Source of the DNA: Albidovulum marisflavi | Lineage (GTDB): Bacteria; Pseudomonadota; Alphaproteobacteria; Rhodobacterales; Rhodobacteraceae | Reading direction: 5' to 3' | Assembly (NCBI RefSeq): GCF_025751435.1 | Contig: NZ_JAOWKY010000002.1 | Span: 248,001-312,000, forward strand | Length of the DNA stretch: 64,000 nt | Shown here: one piece after another, positions 55,540-63,385 of the stretch | Layout of the letters: the number at the start of each line of letters is the position of its first letter | How positions within the stretch are numbered: the first letter of the stretch is position 1 | The notes under the pieces: generated by a model | What the model was told of the DNA's origin: nothing | Database searches by the model: none | Seen by the model: the letters and a program-made list of their open reading frames with translations, nothing else | Made by a program: the position numbers and the translations under genes

Positions 55540-57095
55540 TGACTCTCGATTTCAGCAAGTCCAAGGGGCGTTGGGCCTTTGTCGTCCAACAATTTTGCGT
55601 CGTGCAGAAACTGAACTGCCTGATCGATCCGTGGACTGCTGGGAGACACGGAAAACCGGCTGCGGAAGCGCAACTGGCCGTCGTCCGGCTCCATGAGGAA
55701 TGTATAGGCCTTCTGATTGCGGAACTTGCGCGAAGCCACCCACAGATGGCGCTTGATCACGCGAGAGGAAATCATCTCCTCAAATGCGGATCTTGCCGGT
55801 GTCGACATTCGCTGCTCAAGAAAGCGTATCTCGGTAGCATACGACTGAAAGTGATCGGCCGAGCGGAGCCGTCTGAGAACGGAATTCGAATAATCCGAGC
55901 TCTTTCTCCAAAGCGCCGAAAGCAGACGAATGGACGCTCTGACCTCACCGTCGACGTCGCAAGTCTTTTCAGCCTCCAGAAGTTCGGAAGCAGCCTGCTT
56001 CGCCACGGTTTCCGGTTCTTCGTCTGCCGTCTGATTCCGCAGATATTCTGCGAGCGTTGTGGTATTTTCCAAATCGGTTGGCTCGATCAGATCGGCGACA
56101 ATCTCGCGAAGTGTTTTCCTGCGGTACGGGGCGGCCTCGAGCGACTGAAGCGCTGCCGACAGAAAGCCTTCATATGCGAGGCGGCAAAGGTCGCTGGCTT
56201 GATACAGAGACCAAAGCCCGAGAACATCGATGCGGTCGGTCTCTTTTGAATTTCCCTCATTCAACCATGCCCACTTCGCGTCATCGGCCCGCGGAATTCT
56301 TTTTAGCTCGCCGGCTAACCGCAGCAGTTCAATGAGCGTTTGGCGCCTCATGACATCCGGCTCACGCGCGATCTGCTGTCGTCCCATCAAGACGGCAGCC
56401 AGCGCCTCTTGCTCGACGCTGTCGGCGGGCACTCTCGACGGTTTCATCAGCGCAAGCCGGTCGAGTGCTTCAATCGTTACCTGGCCCTTCTCAACAGCGC
56501 TGAGAAAGACTTCTGCGAGATCGCCAAGCTGATCAGACATGGCGTCTGCCAGGTCCATCGCAGCATTTGTACAATACGGAATGGGTATGTTGGGGTCATC
56601 GACGCGCACCAAGCCCATCTCACGAAGCTGGCTGGCGTAGATCCCGCCAAATGCACCCCCCTTGTTCTCAAGGTAGCGGTTCTGGCGGGAATCCGGGTCT
56701 GCGGCTGACGAGAAATCAACTATTGCATTCGGATCGGCTTCTTCGGCCATAACCTGCAGTTCCCGACCGGCCCAGAGTATCCCGGCGATGCCGAGCTCAT
56801 AGTCACCATGGGCACAGAGTAGCGCATAGAGAGCTTCCGCCTTTCGTTGAAAGAACCGAAACTCCTGCATATCGGTGCTTCCATTGCGTCGCGCATACGA
56901 CTCCAGAAGCCAGGGAAAAAACGAATAGTAGCGAAGTCGAAGCGTGATGGTGCTGATGCCCGGCAAAAGGGATTGATAGACGACCTCGATTGGTCGCTGC
57001 ATCCCAAGTGGATCAAGACCCGTCTCCTGCCCAAGTTCTGTCCATTCGGGAAAACCGGGCCCCAGTGCACTCTCGTCAAGCAAAACCAACCTCAA
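55536..57095 (-). CDS. DUF6361-like protein of the PLD module
   Basis: A 519-residue, mostly helical protein; the N-terminal region with LLPGISTITLRLRYYSFFPW resembles the DUF6361 family (compare its usual PG-T-S-T-I-x-T-R-x-R-Y-F pattern). No catalytic motif is obvious. The frame starts with TTG 57095 (an in-frame TAA lies three codons upstream and no ATG is available), with no strong ribosome site. It begins only 77 bases from an IS6 element. Co-expression with a PLD-fold protein suggests a two-component system, the role of which is unknown. Confidence 0.7.
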   Translation of the reverse strand: MRLVLLDESALGPGFPEWTELGQETGLDPLGMQRPIEVVYQSLLPGISTITLRLRYYSFFPWLLESYARRNGSTDMQEFRFFQRKAEALYALLCAHGDYELGIAGILWAGRELQVMAEEADPNAIVDFSSAADPDSRQNRYLENKGGAFGGIYASQLREMGLVRVDDPNIPIPYCTNAAMDLADAMSDQLGDLAEVFLSAVEKGQVTIEALDRLALMKPSRVPADSVEQEALAAVLMGRQQIAREPDVMRRQTLIELLRLAGELKRIPRADDAKWAWLNEGNSKETDRIDVLGLWSLYQASDLCRLAYEGFLSAALQSLEAAPYRRKTLREIVADLIEPTDLENTTTLAEYLRNQTADEEPETVAKQAASELLEAEKTCDVDGEVRASIRLLSALWRKSSDYSNSVLRRLRSADHFQSYATEIRFLEQRMSTPARSAFEEMISSRVIKRHLWVASRKFRNQKAYTFLMEPDDGQLRFRSRFSVSPSSPRIDQAVQFLHDAKLLDDKGPTPLGLAEIESQ

Positions 57096-57171
57096 AAAAG
57101 GTTACTTGCTTTGACGGTAGCCCCGAAATTGATTGCTTGGAATGATTTTCTATTGGGTCAGTCGAACACCC

Positions 57172-57999
57172 GGCCCGGTGCTGTCAGACGAATGCGAACC
57201 AGTCTCAGTTTACCCGAACCCACCCGATATCAGGCAGCGCAGAGGTCGCGCCACTCGGCGAGAGCGGCGGCGCGGTTCAGCTTGAAATTGTCGCGTGAGT
57301 AGAGGTGGCGTTCCTGGTTGAAATGGTTGTGAACTGATGAATGGACGGCGACAAATTTCTGCAAACTTCGCATCTGCCGAAAGCGGAGCATCGCCCGTTC
57401 CCGTCGTCGAAACGGCAAGTGAGAATTCTCGGCCCTGTTGTTCTGCCAGCGACCCGTTTCTTGCTTGGGCGCATTGCCAATGACCTTCATCGCGGCGCCA
57501 TAGGAGCGAAGTTTATCCGTCACGATCACTCTTGGATTGCCATGGCGTTTCATTGATTTCCTGAGGAATTTCAATGCAGATTTGCGATCCCGGCGCTTGG
57601 TGACGTAGCTTTCCAGCACCTCGCCTTCGTGATCCACAGCCCGCCACAGGTAATGTGCCTCGCCGTTGATTTTCACGAAAACCTCATCCAGATGCCACTG
57701 CCAGTTCGAGTGCGAGCGCATCCGGCTTGCCCGATTGCGCCGGATTTCGGCGGCAAACATCGGGCCAAATCTGTTCCACCAGAACCGAACCGTTTCATGG
57801 CTGACGTCGATGCCGCGCTCGTGCAGGAGATCTTCAACGTTCCTGAGTGATAGCGGAAACCGGATATACATCATGACGGCCAGGCGAATGATTTCCGGAC
57901 TTGTCTTGAAGTAGCGAAAGGGACTGCGTTTTGTCATCCGGCAAGGCTACGAAACCGATCAGCCCGCCTCAAGCCGGTTTTGTGTGACAAGACCGGGCC
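57172..57999 (-). mobile_element. IS6-family insertion sequence
   Basis: About 828 bp, the IS6 size. Imperfect terminal inverted repeats GGCCCGGTGCTGTCAGAC (left, from 57172) and GGCCCGGTCTTGTCACAC (right, minus strand from 57999), 17 of the first 21 positions matching. The eight-base flanks (GAACACCC and GATGTCTT) differ, so there is no target-site duplication. Confidence 0.85.
57230..57937 (-). CDS. IS6-family transposase
   Basis: A 235-residue DDE transposase of the IS26/IS6 type: Asp in WHLDEVFVKING, Asp in VIVTDKLRSYG and Glu in NRAENSHLPFRRRE form the catalytic triad; the N-terminus has the family DNA-binding region (RNVEDLLHERGIDVSHETVR). It appears intact. It reads toward the DUF6361-like gene, so outward transcription from the IS could reach the PLD module. 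Confidence 0.95.
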   Translation of the reverse strand: MTKRSPFRYFKTSPEIIRLAVMMYIRFPLSLRNVEDLLHERGIDVSHETVRFWWNRFGPMFAAEIRRNRASRMRSHSNWQWHLDEVFVKINGEAHYLWRAVDHEGEVLESYVTKRRDRKSALKFLRKSMKRHGNPRVIVTDKLRSYGAAMKVIGNAPKQETGRWQNNRAENSHLPFRRRERAMLRFRQMRSLQKFVAVHSSVHNHFNQERHLYSRDNFKLNRAAALAEWRDLCAA

Positions 58000-58128
58000 G
58001 ATGTCTTCCATGAACTCGGTCGCGACGCTCGCCTCGTGTCAGCGCGTGTCGATGTTTTCCACGAACTCGGACGAGACGCGCGGCTGGTCTCCGCCCGTGT
58101 CGATATCTTCATCGAGGTAATCCCATGA
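58000..58128 (+). pseudogene. 3' remnant of a phage gene cut by IS6
   Basis: An open frame runs from the IS edge to TGA 58128. It encodes two identical 17-residue repeats (DVFHELGRDARLVSARV) and a tail DIFIEVIP. The two DNA copies (58000-58050 and 58051-58101) differ at 10 codons, all synonymous, which proves that this was selected coding sequence. The stop overlaps the ATG of the next phage gene. The 5' part is lost. Confidence 0.75.
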
Positions 58129-59120
58129 CCCATATCCTCCATCTTGGCCACCAGGTCAGCGACCTCTCCGGCGTGGCAGGTCTCATCAGCACCGACGCGG
58201 TCGGGTTCGATCCGGCCTATGACGTGAACTGCATCAAGATCTCCACGACCAACGGGACGCCAATCCCGTTTTCAGCGCGATGGCGCGAGCCCACCGGAGA
58301 TGTCTGGCTCGGGTTTCGCTATCGGGCACCCTCGACCAACGCAGCGTGGATCGCTCAGGACGGCCTCTTTCTCGAGTTCTCCGACAGCCAGAGCCGCCAG
58401 ATCGGGATGATCCGCACCGAGCGCGACGACGATCGCTACCGCGCCATGGTGACGGGGGATACCAACGTCGATGGTGCCTCGACCTTCATTGCAGCGACGA
58501 ACCAGACCTACTGGATTGACGTGAAGATCGCCGTAGGCGCGAACATCACAATCGAGTTCTACGTCGATGGCGTGCTCTACAGCACGGCGACCTCTGCCAA
58601 CGCCGGCGGAAAGGGCCGTCCCGTGCACTGCCTCTGGCGCAATCTGCATCTCTTCGACAACTTCACCACGGCCACCTGGTATTACGCCCATATCGCGGTG
58701 CTCGATGGGGTCTCCACGATCGGTCGACGCTTCGCACGGCGCACGCCCGATCTGGTCGCGACCTACGATGGTTTCTCGGGCGGGATCGAAGCGATCAAGG
58801 ACGATGATATCGTCACCCGCGTGGCGAGCGATATCGCCGGCCAGCGGCTTTCCTTCTCGCTCGCGGGTCCGACGGGCCCGGTTGCGGCCACGACCATCGC
58901 GGGTGTGCACGTCAAGCAGCTGGCCCAGCTCGGCACGGCCGGCCCGACGGGCGTCGCGGGCTTCCTTCGGATGGGAGGAGTGGATTACGACGCGGCGCCG
59001 GGAACGCCCTCAGCCGACATGGCTAGCGCCATCTATTCGAGCTGGGATCTGAACCCGGCGGACAGCACCCCCTGGACGGCGGCAACGCTGCCGGCGGAAG
59101 CGGGGATCGTTTCGTCATGA
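58125..59120 (+). CDS. phage tail/receptor-binding-region protein
   Basis: A 331-residue protein of prophage type. It has a long beta-rich region with lectin-like features (PIPFSARWREPTGDVWLGFR, GLFLEFSDSQSRQIGMIRTE, NITIEFYVDGVLYSTATSAN) and a C-terminal stretch common to tail-assembly proteins of Rhodobacterales prophages (VHVKQLAQLGTAGPTG, MGGVDYD). Likely a distal tail or fibre component; no enzyme motif. Starts in a four-base overlap with the truncated upstream gene. Confidence 0.65.
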   Translation: MTHILHLGHQVSDLSGVAGLISTDAVGFDPAYDVNCIKISTTNGTPIPFSARWREPTGDVWLGFRYRAPSTNAAWIAQDGLFLEFSDSQSRQIGMIRTERDDDRYRAMVTGDTNVDGASTFIAATNQTYWIDVKIAVGANITIEFYVDGVLYSTATSANAGGKGRPVHCLWRNLHLFDNFTTATWYYAHIAVLDGVSTIGRRFARRTPDLVATYDGFSGGIEAIKDDDIVTRVASDIAGQRLSFSLAGPTGPVAATTIAGVHVKQLAQLGTAGPTGVAGFLRMGGVDYDAAPGTPSADMASAIYSSWDLNPADSTPWTAATLPAEAGIVSS

Positions 59121-59407
59121 TCTTGCCCCGCACGGAAAAGGGTGAGCTCAGGATGTCGGAGGCCGAGTTCAGCGCACTCCTGTCCGAAGCTGCTGAGGCG
59201 GGGGCGAAGCGTGCGCTCGCCGATGCCGGCATCGACGGCAAGGACGCCGCCCTCGACATCCGCGATCTCCGCTCGCTGCTCGACTGCATCCGCTTCGTCC
59301 GCCGCACCGCCGTGCAGACAGCCGTCCATCTCATCACCACCGGCATCATGCTCGCGCTTCTCGCCGGCATCGCGCTGAAGCTGAAGATCTTCGGCGGAAG
59401 CCCCTGA
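59117..59407 (+). CDS. small phage membrane protein (DUF6127-like), possible holin
   Basis: A 96-residue protein: a conserved soluble part (MSEAEFSALLSEAAEAGAKR, GIDGKDAALDIRDLRSLLD) and one C-terminal transmembrane helix (about residues 68-90). It matches the DUF6127 pattern found next to endolysin genes in Rhodobacterales prophages. Position before the endolysin suggests a holin-like or lysis-accessory role; that is inference. Overlaps the previous gene by four bases. Confidence 0.65.
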   Translation: MILPRTEKGELRMSEAEFSALLSEAAEAGAKRALADAGIDGKDAALDIRDLRSLLDCIRFVRRTAVQTAVHLITTGIMLALLAGIALKLKIFGGSP

Positions 59408-59438
59408 CCCGACCGAGCAGCGATTTCGTCACCACCAG

Positions 59439-59467
59439 ACCCGCCCGCGAGGCGGGTTCTTTGTTTC
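59439..59467 (+). terminator. terminator-like hairpin between phage lysis genes
   Basis: 7-bp stem ACCCGCC/GGCGGGT, loop CGCGA, then TCTTTGTTTC. It lies between the small membrane protein and the endolysin genes and may limit transcription of the latter. Confidence 0.6.
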
Positions 59468-59479
59468 TGGAGGATCCCC

Positions 59480-60154
59480 ATGACCACGACCTACTATGAC
59501 CACTGGCGCGATGTGCCGGAGAAAGCCTGGCGCTGGCCAAATTTCAGCCCGGCAGAGATCGCCTGCCGGGGCACCGGCAAGTTGCTCATCAACGAACCGG
59601 CACTCGACAAGCTGCAGGCGCTGCGCGACCGGCTGGGCAAGCCGCTGATCGTCCGCTCCGCCTATCGCAGCCCCGAGCATAATCGCGCTGTCGACGGCGC
59701 CACCCGCTCCAAGCACCTCGACGGCGCCGCCTTCGACATTGCCATGGCGAACCACGACCCGGCTGCGTTCGAGGCGGCGGCGCGGGAGGTCGGGTTCCTC
59801 GGCTTCGGCTTCTACCCACGCTCCGGGTTCATCCATGTTGACCTCGGGCCCGCGCGGCAGTGGGGCGAGCGATTCCCGGTCCGTGGGACGGCTTTCGCGG
59901 CGGAAACGCCTCCAGCGCGCGAGGTTCTAGCTGACAGCCGCACCATGAAGGGGGGTGGCGCAGCCGGAGTGGCGACGCTTGGCGCAGCCGGCGTGGAGGT
60001 GGCCCAGCAAGCGCTGGCGGAGACGCAATCCGCAATCCTGCCGCTTGTGCCGTATCTCGACACCCTGCGTTGGGTGTTCATCGCCGTGGCGCTCGGCGGC
60101 ATCGCGGTCACGATTTACGCGCGTCTCGATGACTGGAAGCGGGGGCGGCGGTGA
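59480..60154 (+). CDS. phage endolysin, peptidase M15 (D-Ala-D-Ala carboxypeptidase type) with membrane tail
   Basis: A 224-residue protein. The N-terminal M15_3 domain has zinc ligands in RSKHLDGAAFDIA (His, Asp) and RSGFIHVDLGPARQW (His). The C-terminal third carries a transmembrane helix (about residues 198-215, VFIAVALGGIAVTIYA), unusual for a soluble endolysin, suggesting membrane anchoring or a signal-arrest-like arrangement. GGAGG precedes the ATG. It overlaps the next gene by four bases. Confidence 0.85.
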   Translation: MTTTYYDHWRDVPEKAWRWPNFSPAEIACRGTGKLLINEPALDKLQALRDRLGKPLIVRSAYRSPEHNRAVDGATRSKHLDGAAFDIAMANHDPAAFEAAAREVGFLGFGFYPRSGFIHVDLGPARQWGERFPVRGTAFAAETPPAREVLADSRTMKGGGAAGVATLGAAGVEVAQQALAETQSAILPLVPYLDTLRWVFIAVALGGIAVTIYARLDDWKRGRR

Positions 60155-60408
60155 TCGGCGGGCTCCTCGCCGCGCTCGTCGGATCGGCATGGGCGCGCGC
60201 GGAGATTCGCTACGGCGTCACCGCGCTCGCGATCTGTCTGTTCCTGCTGGCCCTTCGCCGCTCAGGTGAACGGGCCGGCCGGCTGGTCGAGCGGCTCGAG
60301 ACGATGGAGAGAACTGATGACTTACAGAGGCGGATGCTCGAAGCTGCGGCGCGGCGGCCTCGTTCTCGCGACGATCTGGCTGAGCGGCTGCGCGACGGTC
60401 AGTTCTGA
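60151..60408 (+). CDS. Rz-like i-spanin
   Basis: An 85-residue protein with an N-terminal membrane helix (about residues 3-35) and a charged, helical C-terminus (RLVERLETMERTDDLQRRML). The layout (TM then coiled coil), and the o-spanin gene embedded in a second frame, identify it as an inner-membrane spanin. ATG is not used: the start codon is the GTG overlapping the endolysin stop. Confidence 0.7.
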   Translation: MIGGLLAALVGSAWARAEIRYGVTALAICLFLLALRRSGERAGRLVERLETMERTDDLQRRMLEAAARRPRSRDDLAERLRDGQF

Positions 60409-60568
60409 CGGTGGCAGCTCTGGTTCATGTCTGCCCGTCGTCTGGTACAGCCGGGAATTCCAGGCGCGCGCGGCCGAGGAACTCACCTTGCTGCCAGAGG
60501 GCTCGGCGATCGCGGAGATGATGGTCGACTACGCCGTGATGCGGGAACAGGCGCGGGCTTGTGAGTGA
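60317..60568 (+). CDS. Rz1-like o-spanin lipoprotein
   Basis: An 83-residue protein from ATG 60317 that begins inside the i-spanin gene in another frame and continues past its stop. The N-terminus is a lipoprotein signal (RRGGLVLATIWLSGC, lipobox LSGC), with a short mature domain. Nested Rz/Rz1 pairs break the outer membrane at the end of the phage lytic cycle. Confidence 0.75.
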   Translation: MTYRGGCSKLRRGGLVLATIWLSGCATVSSDGGSSGSCLPVVWYSREFQARAAEELTLLPEGSAIAEMMVDYAVMREQARACE

Positions 60569-60753
60569 ACCCCGACACTCCGGTCAAGAACGACGCGCTT
60601 CCTGTGCGAGACGTTCGTGATTCGTATCTCACTGACGACCTGGCGAGCCTCTGGTGTGGGTTTCTTCGGCCCCTTTGGATCCACTGCAAAATGCTAGACA
60701 ACTCCAAGCCGCCGCACCCACAGTTGCAGCAAGGTGTCGTGGAACAAAGTTGA
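60565..60753 (+). CDS. possible small phage-derived ORF at the island junction
   Basis: A 62-residue frame that starts with GTG overlapping the o-spanin stop (GTGA). The first half resembles a plausible phage product (NPDTPVKNDALPVRDVRDSY) but the second half runs into less GC-rich DNA of the restriction-modification locus, so it may be a truncated gene fused to unrelated sequence. No family recognised. Confidence 0.3.
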   Translation: MNPDTPVKNDALPVRDVRDSYLTDDLASLWCGFLRPLWIHCKMLDNSKPPHPQLQQGVVEQS

Positions 60754-60828
60754 ATGCCCCTGGACTTTGCCGCCTGAATCGTGCACGGTCGCGCTGACTG
60801 CCACTCCAAACTGAGCGTTCAAAGACTC

Positions 60829-62286
60829 ATGAAAAACACGTCGCAAATCCCATTCGCCATGGTAGACCTCTTTGCCGGTTGCGGCGGATTATCGCTTGGC
60901 ATGGAGAACGCCGGCTTCACGCCGGTCTTCGTAAACGAACTCAACCCTGATGCGATGGCAACCTATCTTGCCAATCGACACCACCAAGTCGGTGGCAAAC
61001 CGTTCGCCGATCAGGCCCACCTTCACTGCAATGATGCCAATGAGCTGCAAGGCCCGCGGCTCGAGAAGATGGTGGCTGATCTCTCGGCGCTAGGGCTAAC
61101 GCTCCCCGACTTGGCGGAGGCGGAAAGCGCGAGCAACAAGGGCAACCTCGACCTGCTTGCCGGTGGCCCCCCATGCCAAGGCTATTCTGGTATCGGCCAT
61201 CGCCGATCCTACGCTGTCGACAAGAAGGACCTTCCCTCGAACCAGCTTTTTGGGCGGATGACGAAAATTATCCGCAGGTTGCGCCCACGGATCTTCTTAT
61301 TTGAGAATGTTCGGGGGATTCTGACCTCGAAATGGACCCGAGACGGCGATGATATGATTTGGCCCGACGTATGGGGTGAATTCCGCAAGATCCCCGGGTA
61401 CCACGTGCGTTACACGCTCGTAAAGGCATCGGACTACGGCGTTCCGCAAAACCGCCCGCGCGTCCTGCTCGTCGGCATTCGGGAAGATATCGTCAAGGCC
61501 AGCTCGCTCGTTGACCTTTCTGCCGATGATGAGGATGCAGTTAAATGTGGCTTCCTGCCGAAAGGTGACCCTTCAGAAGCCCCGGGAATCGAGGAGCTGC
61601 TCGGCGACCTCGTCGATCCGGCGATTAAGCGCGCTCTCGAGAAGCAAGATTTCCCGAAAGGCAAATTCGAAACCCGCGAGTACCCGCGCGCTCCGCAGTC
61701 CTCAATTCAGGAGAAATTGCGGGCCGCGCCGCCTGCCCACGAGGAACGGAGTGGCCAGTTGACGGACCACGAGTACTCGAAACACGCGAAGCGGATCGTC
61801 GACAAGTTCTCTTACATGATCAAGAACGGCGGGGAGATCCCCGAGGGAGCACGGACGAAGAAGTTTGCGCAGAAGGTTCTTCCCAAGACCTGGGGTAACG
61901 GGCGCCCGACGATCACTGCGACTTCGATGCCCGACGACTATGTCCATTATTCACAGCCGCGCATCCTCACGGTTCGCGAGTGGGCAAGGTTGCAACTCTT
62001 CCCGGACTGGTACAGATTTATGGGTAAGCGAACGACCGGCGGTATCCGCCGTGCTGGCAACCCAAGAGAAGGCATCTTTGACCGTGAAGTGCCCAAGTAC
62101 ACGCAAATTGGTAATGCCGTTCCAGTTGGGTTGGCCGAGCGGGTCGGCGCGCACTTCAAGCTCTTGCTTGAGGATGCGATAGGCGATGCTGGCAAAGGCC
62201 GACTTTCCAGCGGCGACGGCGCTGGAGATGCTGACCAGGCACGCTATCGAGGCGGCCTTGTTGGTGCCAACACCGACCGGCCTTGA
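60829..62286 (+). CDS. DNA (cytosine-5-)-methyltransferase of a restriction-modification system
   Basis: A 485-residue Dcm-type methylase. Motif I DLFAGCGGLSLGM (from residue 13), motif IV GGPPCQGYS with catalytic C116, motif VI FLFENVRG, motif VIII QNRPRVLLVGIR and motif X YTQIGNAVPVGLAERVG are complete. The start is ATG 60829; the frame extends upstream to GTG 60781. The last 33 codons overlap the endonuclease gene and look unconserved. Methylates an unknown site, protecting it from the next gene's product. Confidence 0.93.
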   Translation: MKNTSQIPFAMVDLFAGCGGLSLGMENAGFTPVFVNELNPDAMATYLANRHHQVGGKPFADQAHLHCNDANELQGPRLEKMVADLSALGLTLPDLAEAESASNKGNLDLLAGGPPCQGYSGIGHRRSYAVDKKDLPSNQLFGRMTKIIRRLRPRIFLFENVRGILTSKWTRDGDDMIWPDVWGEFRKIPGYHVRYTLVKASDYGVPQNRPRVLLVGIREDIVKASSLVDLSADDEDAVKCGFLPKGDPSEAPGIEELLGDLVDPAIKRALEKQDFPKGKFETREYPRAPQSSIQEKLRAAPPAHEERSGQLTDHEYSKHAKRIVDKFSYMIKNGGEIPEGARTKKFAQKVLPKTWGNGRPTITATSMPDDYVHYSQPRILTVREWARLQLFPDWYRFMGKRTTGGIRRAGNPREGIFDREVPKYTQIGNAVPVGLAERVGAHFKLLLEDAIGDAGKGRLSSGDGAGDADQARYRGGLVGANTDRP

Positions 62287-63385
62287 GAAGTCGATATTCG
62301 ATGCGACGGACGGCCTGCGGGAATACCTCGCGGAACGTGGCTACCATGATTACGCGACGCAAGCTCAGGGGCAAGATCACAAGGTCCTGAAGCAAGCTTA
62401 TCTCGTGAGGCCGCATTCGCTGGAGCCATCGCAGGTCTCGCTTTACCGGCCGACCACAAAGAACGGGGATCCCAGGATCTGGCTGGGACATCCCGTGCGT
62501 TCTTACGCCAGTGCTTTCAACTTGCTGGCCCTAACCGTGATCGGCGGCACGTTGTACGTCCTGAACATGAGTGATCCGTCCGTGCAGGTGTCGCTGGATG
62601 ACGCTGGATCGCCGTTCCGGAAGTTGGTCGACCGCGCTGATCAGGGTGATGTGGTGGCGAGCGAATTGCTCGGCCTTCTGCGACAGATATCGTCCAAGGG
62701 TTACTTGCGAACGCTCCGTCCCGGAGACACCGGGATCGGCTTCACGCTTGAAACAATGCTCGGAATCTCCGCGAATTCGAATCAAGCCCCCGATTATAAG
62801 GGGATCGAGATCAAGGCCAAGCGCAGTCGGATTGGTGCCGACAAGAGTCGCTCCACATTGTTTTCAAAAGTCCCGAACTGGAAGTTGAGCCCGGTCGGGA
62901 ATGCTCTCGGCCTTCTCAAAGCCCGTGGCTATGTCGATAGTGGCGGACGCCTTTCGCTTTATCACACGCTTTCTGCGCTTGGGCCAAATTCGCTTGGTCT
63001 CGCGCTCGACATCGACGCGGAAAAGGATTGGCTTCGCCAGGTCTACCATAGCCCATCAACGCGTACTGTGATCCATGACGTGACCTGGGAAATCCCTGTT
63101 CTGAAAAGTGACTTGGCAGCGAAGCATCGCCAGACGTTCTGGGTTCGGGCGATGTGCCGAGGAGCTGGCCAAGACGAGGAGTTCCACTACGTCGAAGTTC
63201 AGCGTACGCGTCGACCAATGACTGCAAACTTCGTCGCACTCGTCGAAGCGGGCGTCATCACGGTCGACTATGCGCTCCACAAGAAGTCCGAGACGCGCGC
63301 GCGTGACCACGGCTACCTGTTCAAAATTCACCCCGACAAGCTCGGGGCTCTCTTCCCACCACCAGAAGTTCATGCCCTCTCCTGA
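62186..63385 (+). CDS. MvaI/BcnI-family type II restriction endonuclease
   Basis: A 399-residue protein of the MvaI/BcnI-like PD-(D/E)xK restriction family; the catalytic core is visible as PDYKGIEIKAKRSR (D203, E208, K210). MvaI and BcnI cut CCWGG and CCSGG, so a CCNGG-like or related target is possible but not shown. The listed ATG gives a 101-base out-of-frame overlap with the methylase; ATG 62228 (MLTRHAIEAALL) is an alternative. Confidence 0.82.
   Translation: MLAKADFPAATALEMLTRHAIEAALLVPTPTGLEKSIFDATDGLREYLAERGYHDYATQAQGQDHKVLKQAYLVRPHSLEPSQVSLYRPTTKNGDPRIWLGHPVRSYASAFNLLALTVIGGTLYVLNMSDPSVQVSLDDAGSPFRKLVDRADQGDVVASELLGLLRQISSKGYLRTLRPGDTGIGFTLETMLGISANSNQAPDYKGIEIKAKRSRIGADKSRSTLFSKVPNWKLSPVGNALGLLKARGYVDSGGRLSLYHTLSALGPNSLGLALDIDAEKDWLRQVYHSPSTRTVIHDVTWEIPVLKSDLAAKHRQTFWVRAMCRGAGQDEEFHYVEVQRTRRPMTANFVALVEAGVITVDYALHKKSETRARDHGYLFKIHPDKLGALFPPPEVHALS

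Noticed and set aside
57163-58008. 8-bp target-site duplication around the IS6 element
   Set aside because: The flanks GAACACCC and GATGTCTT do not match, in either choice of element ends.
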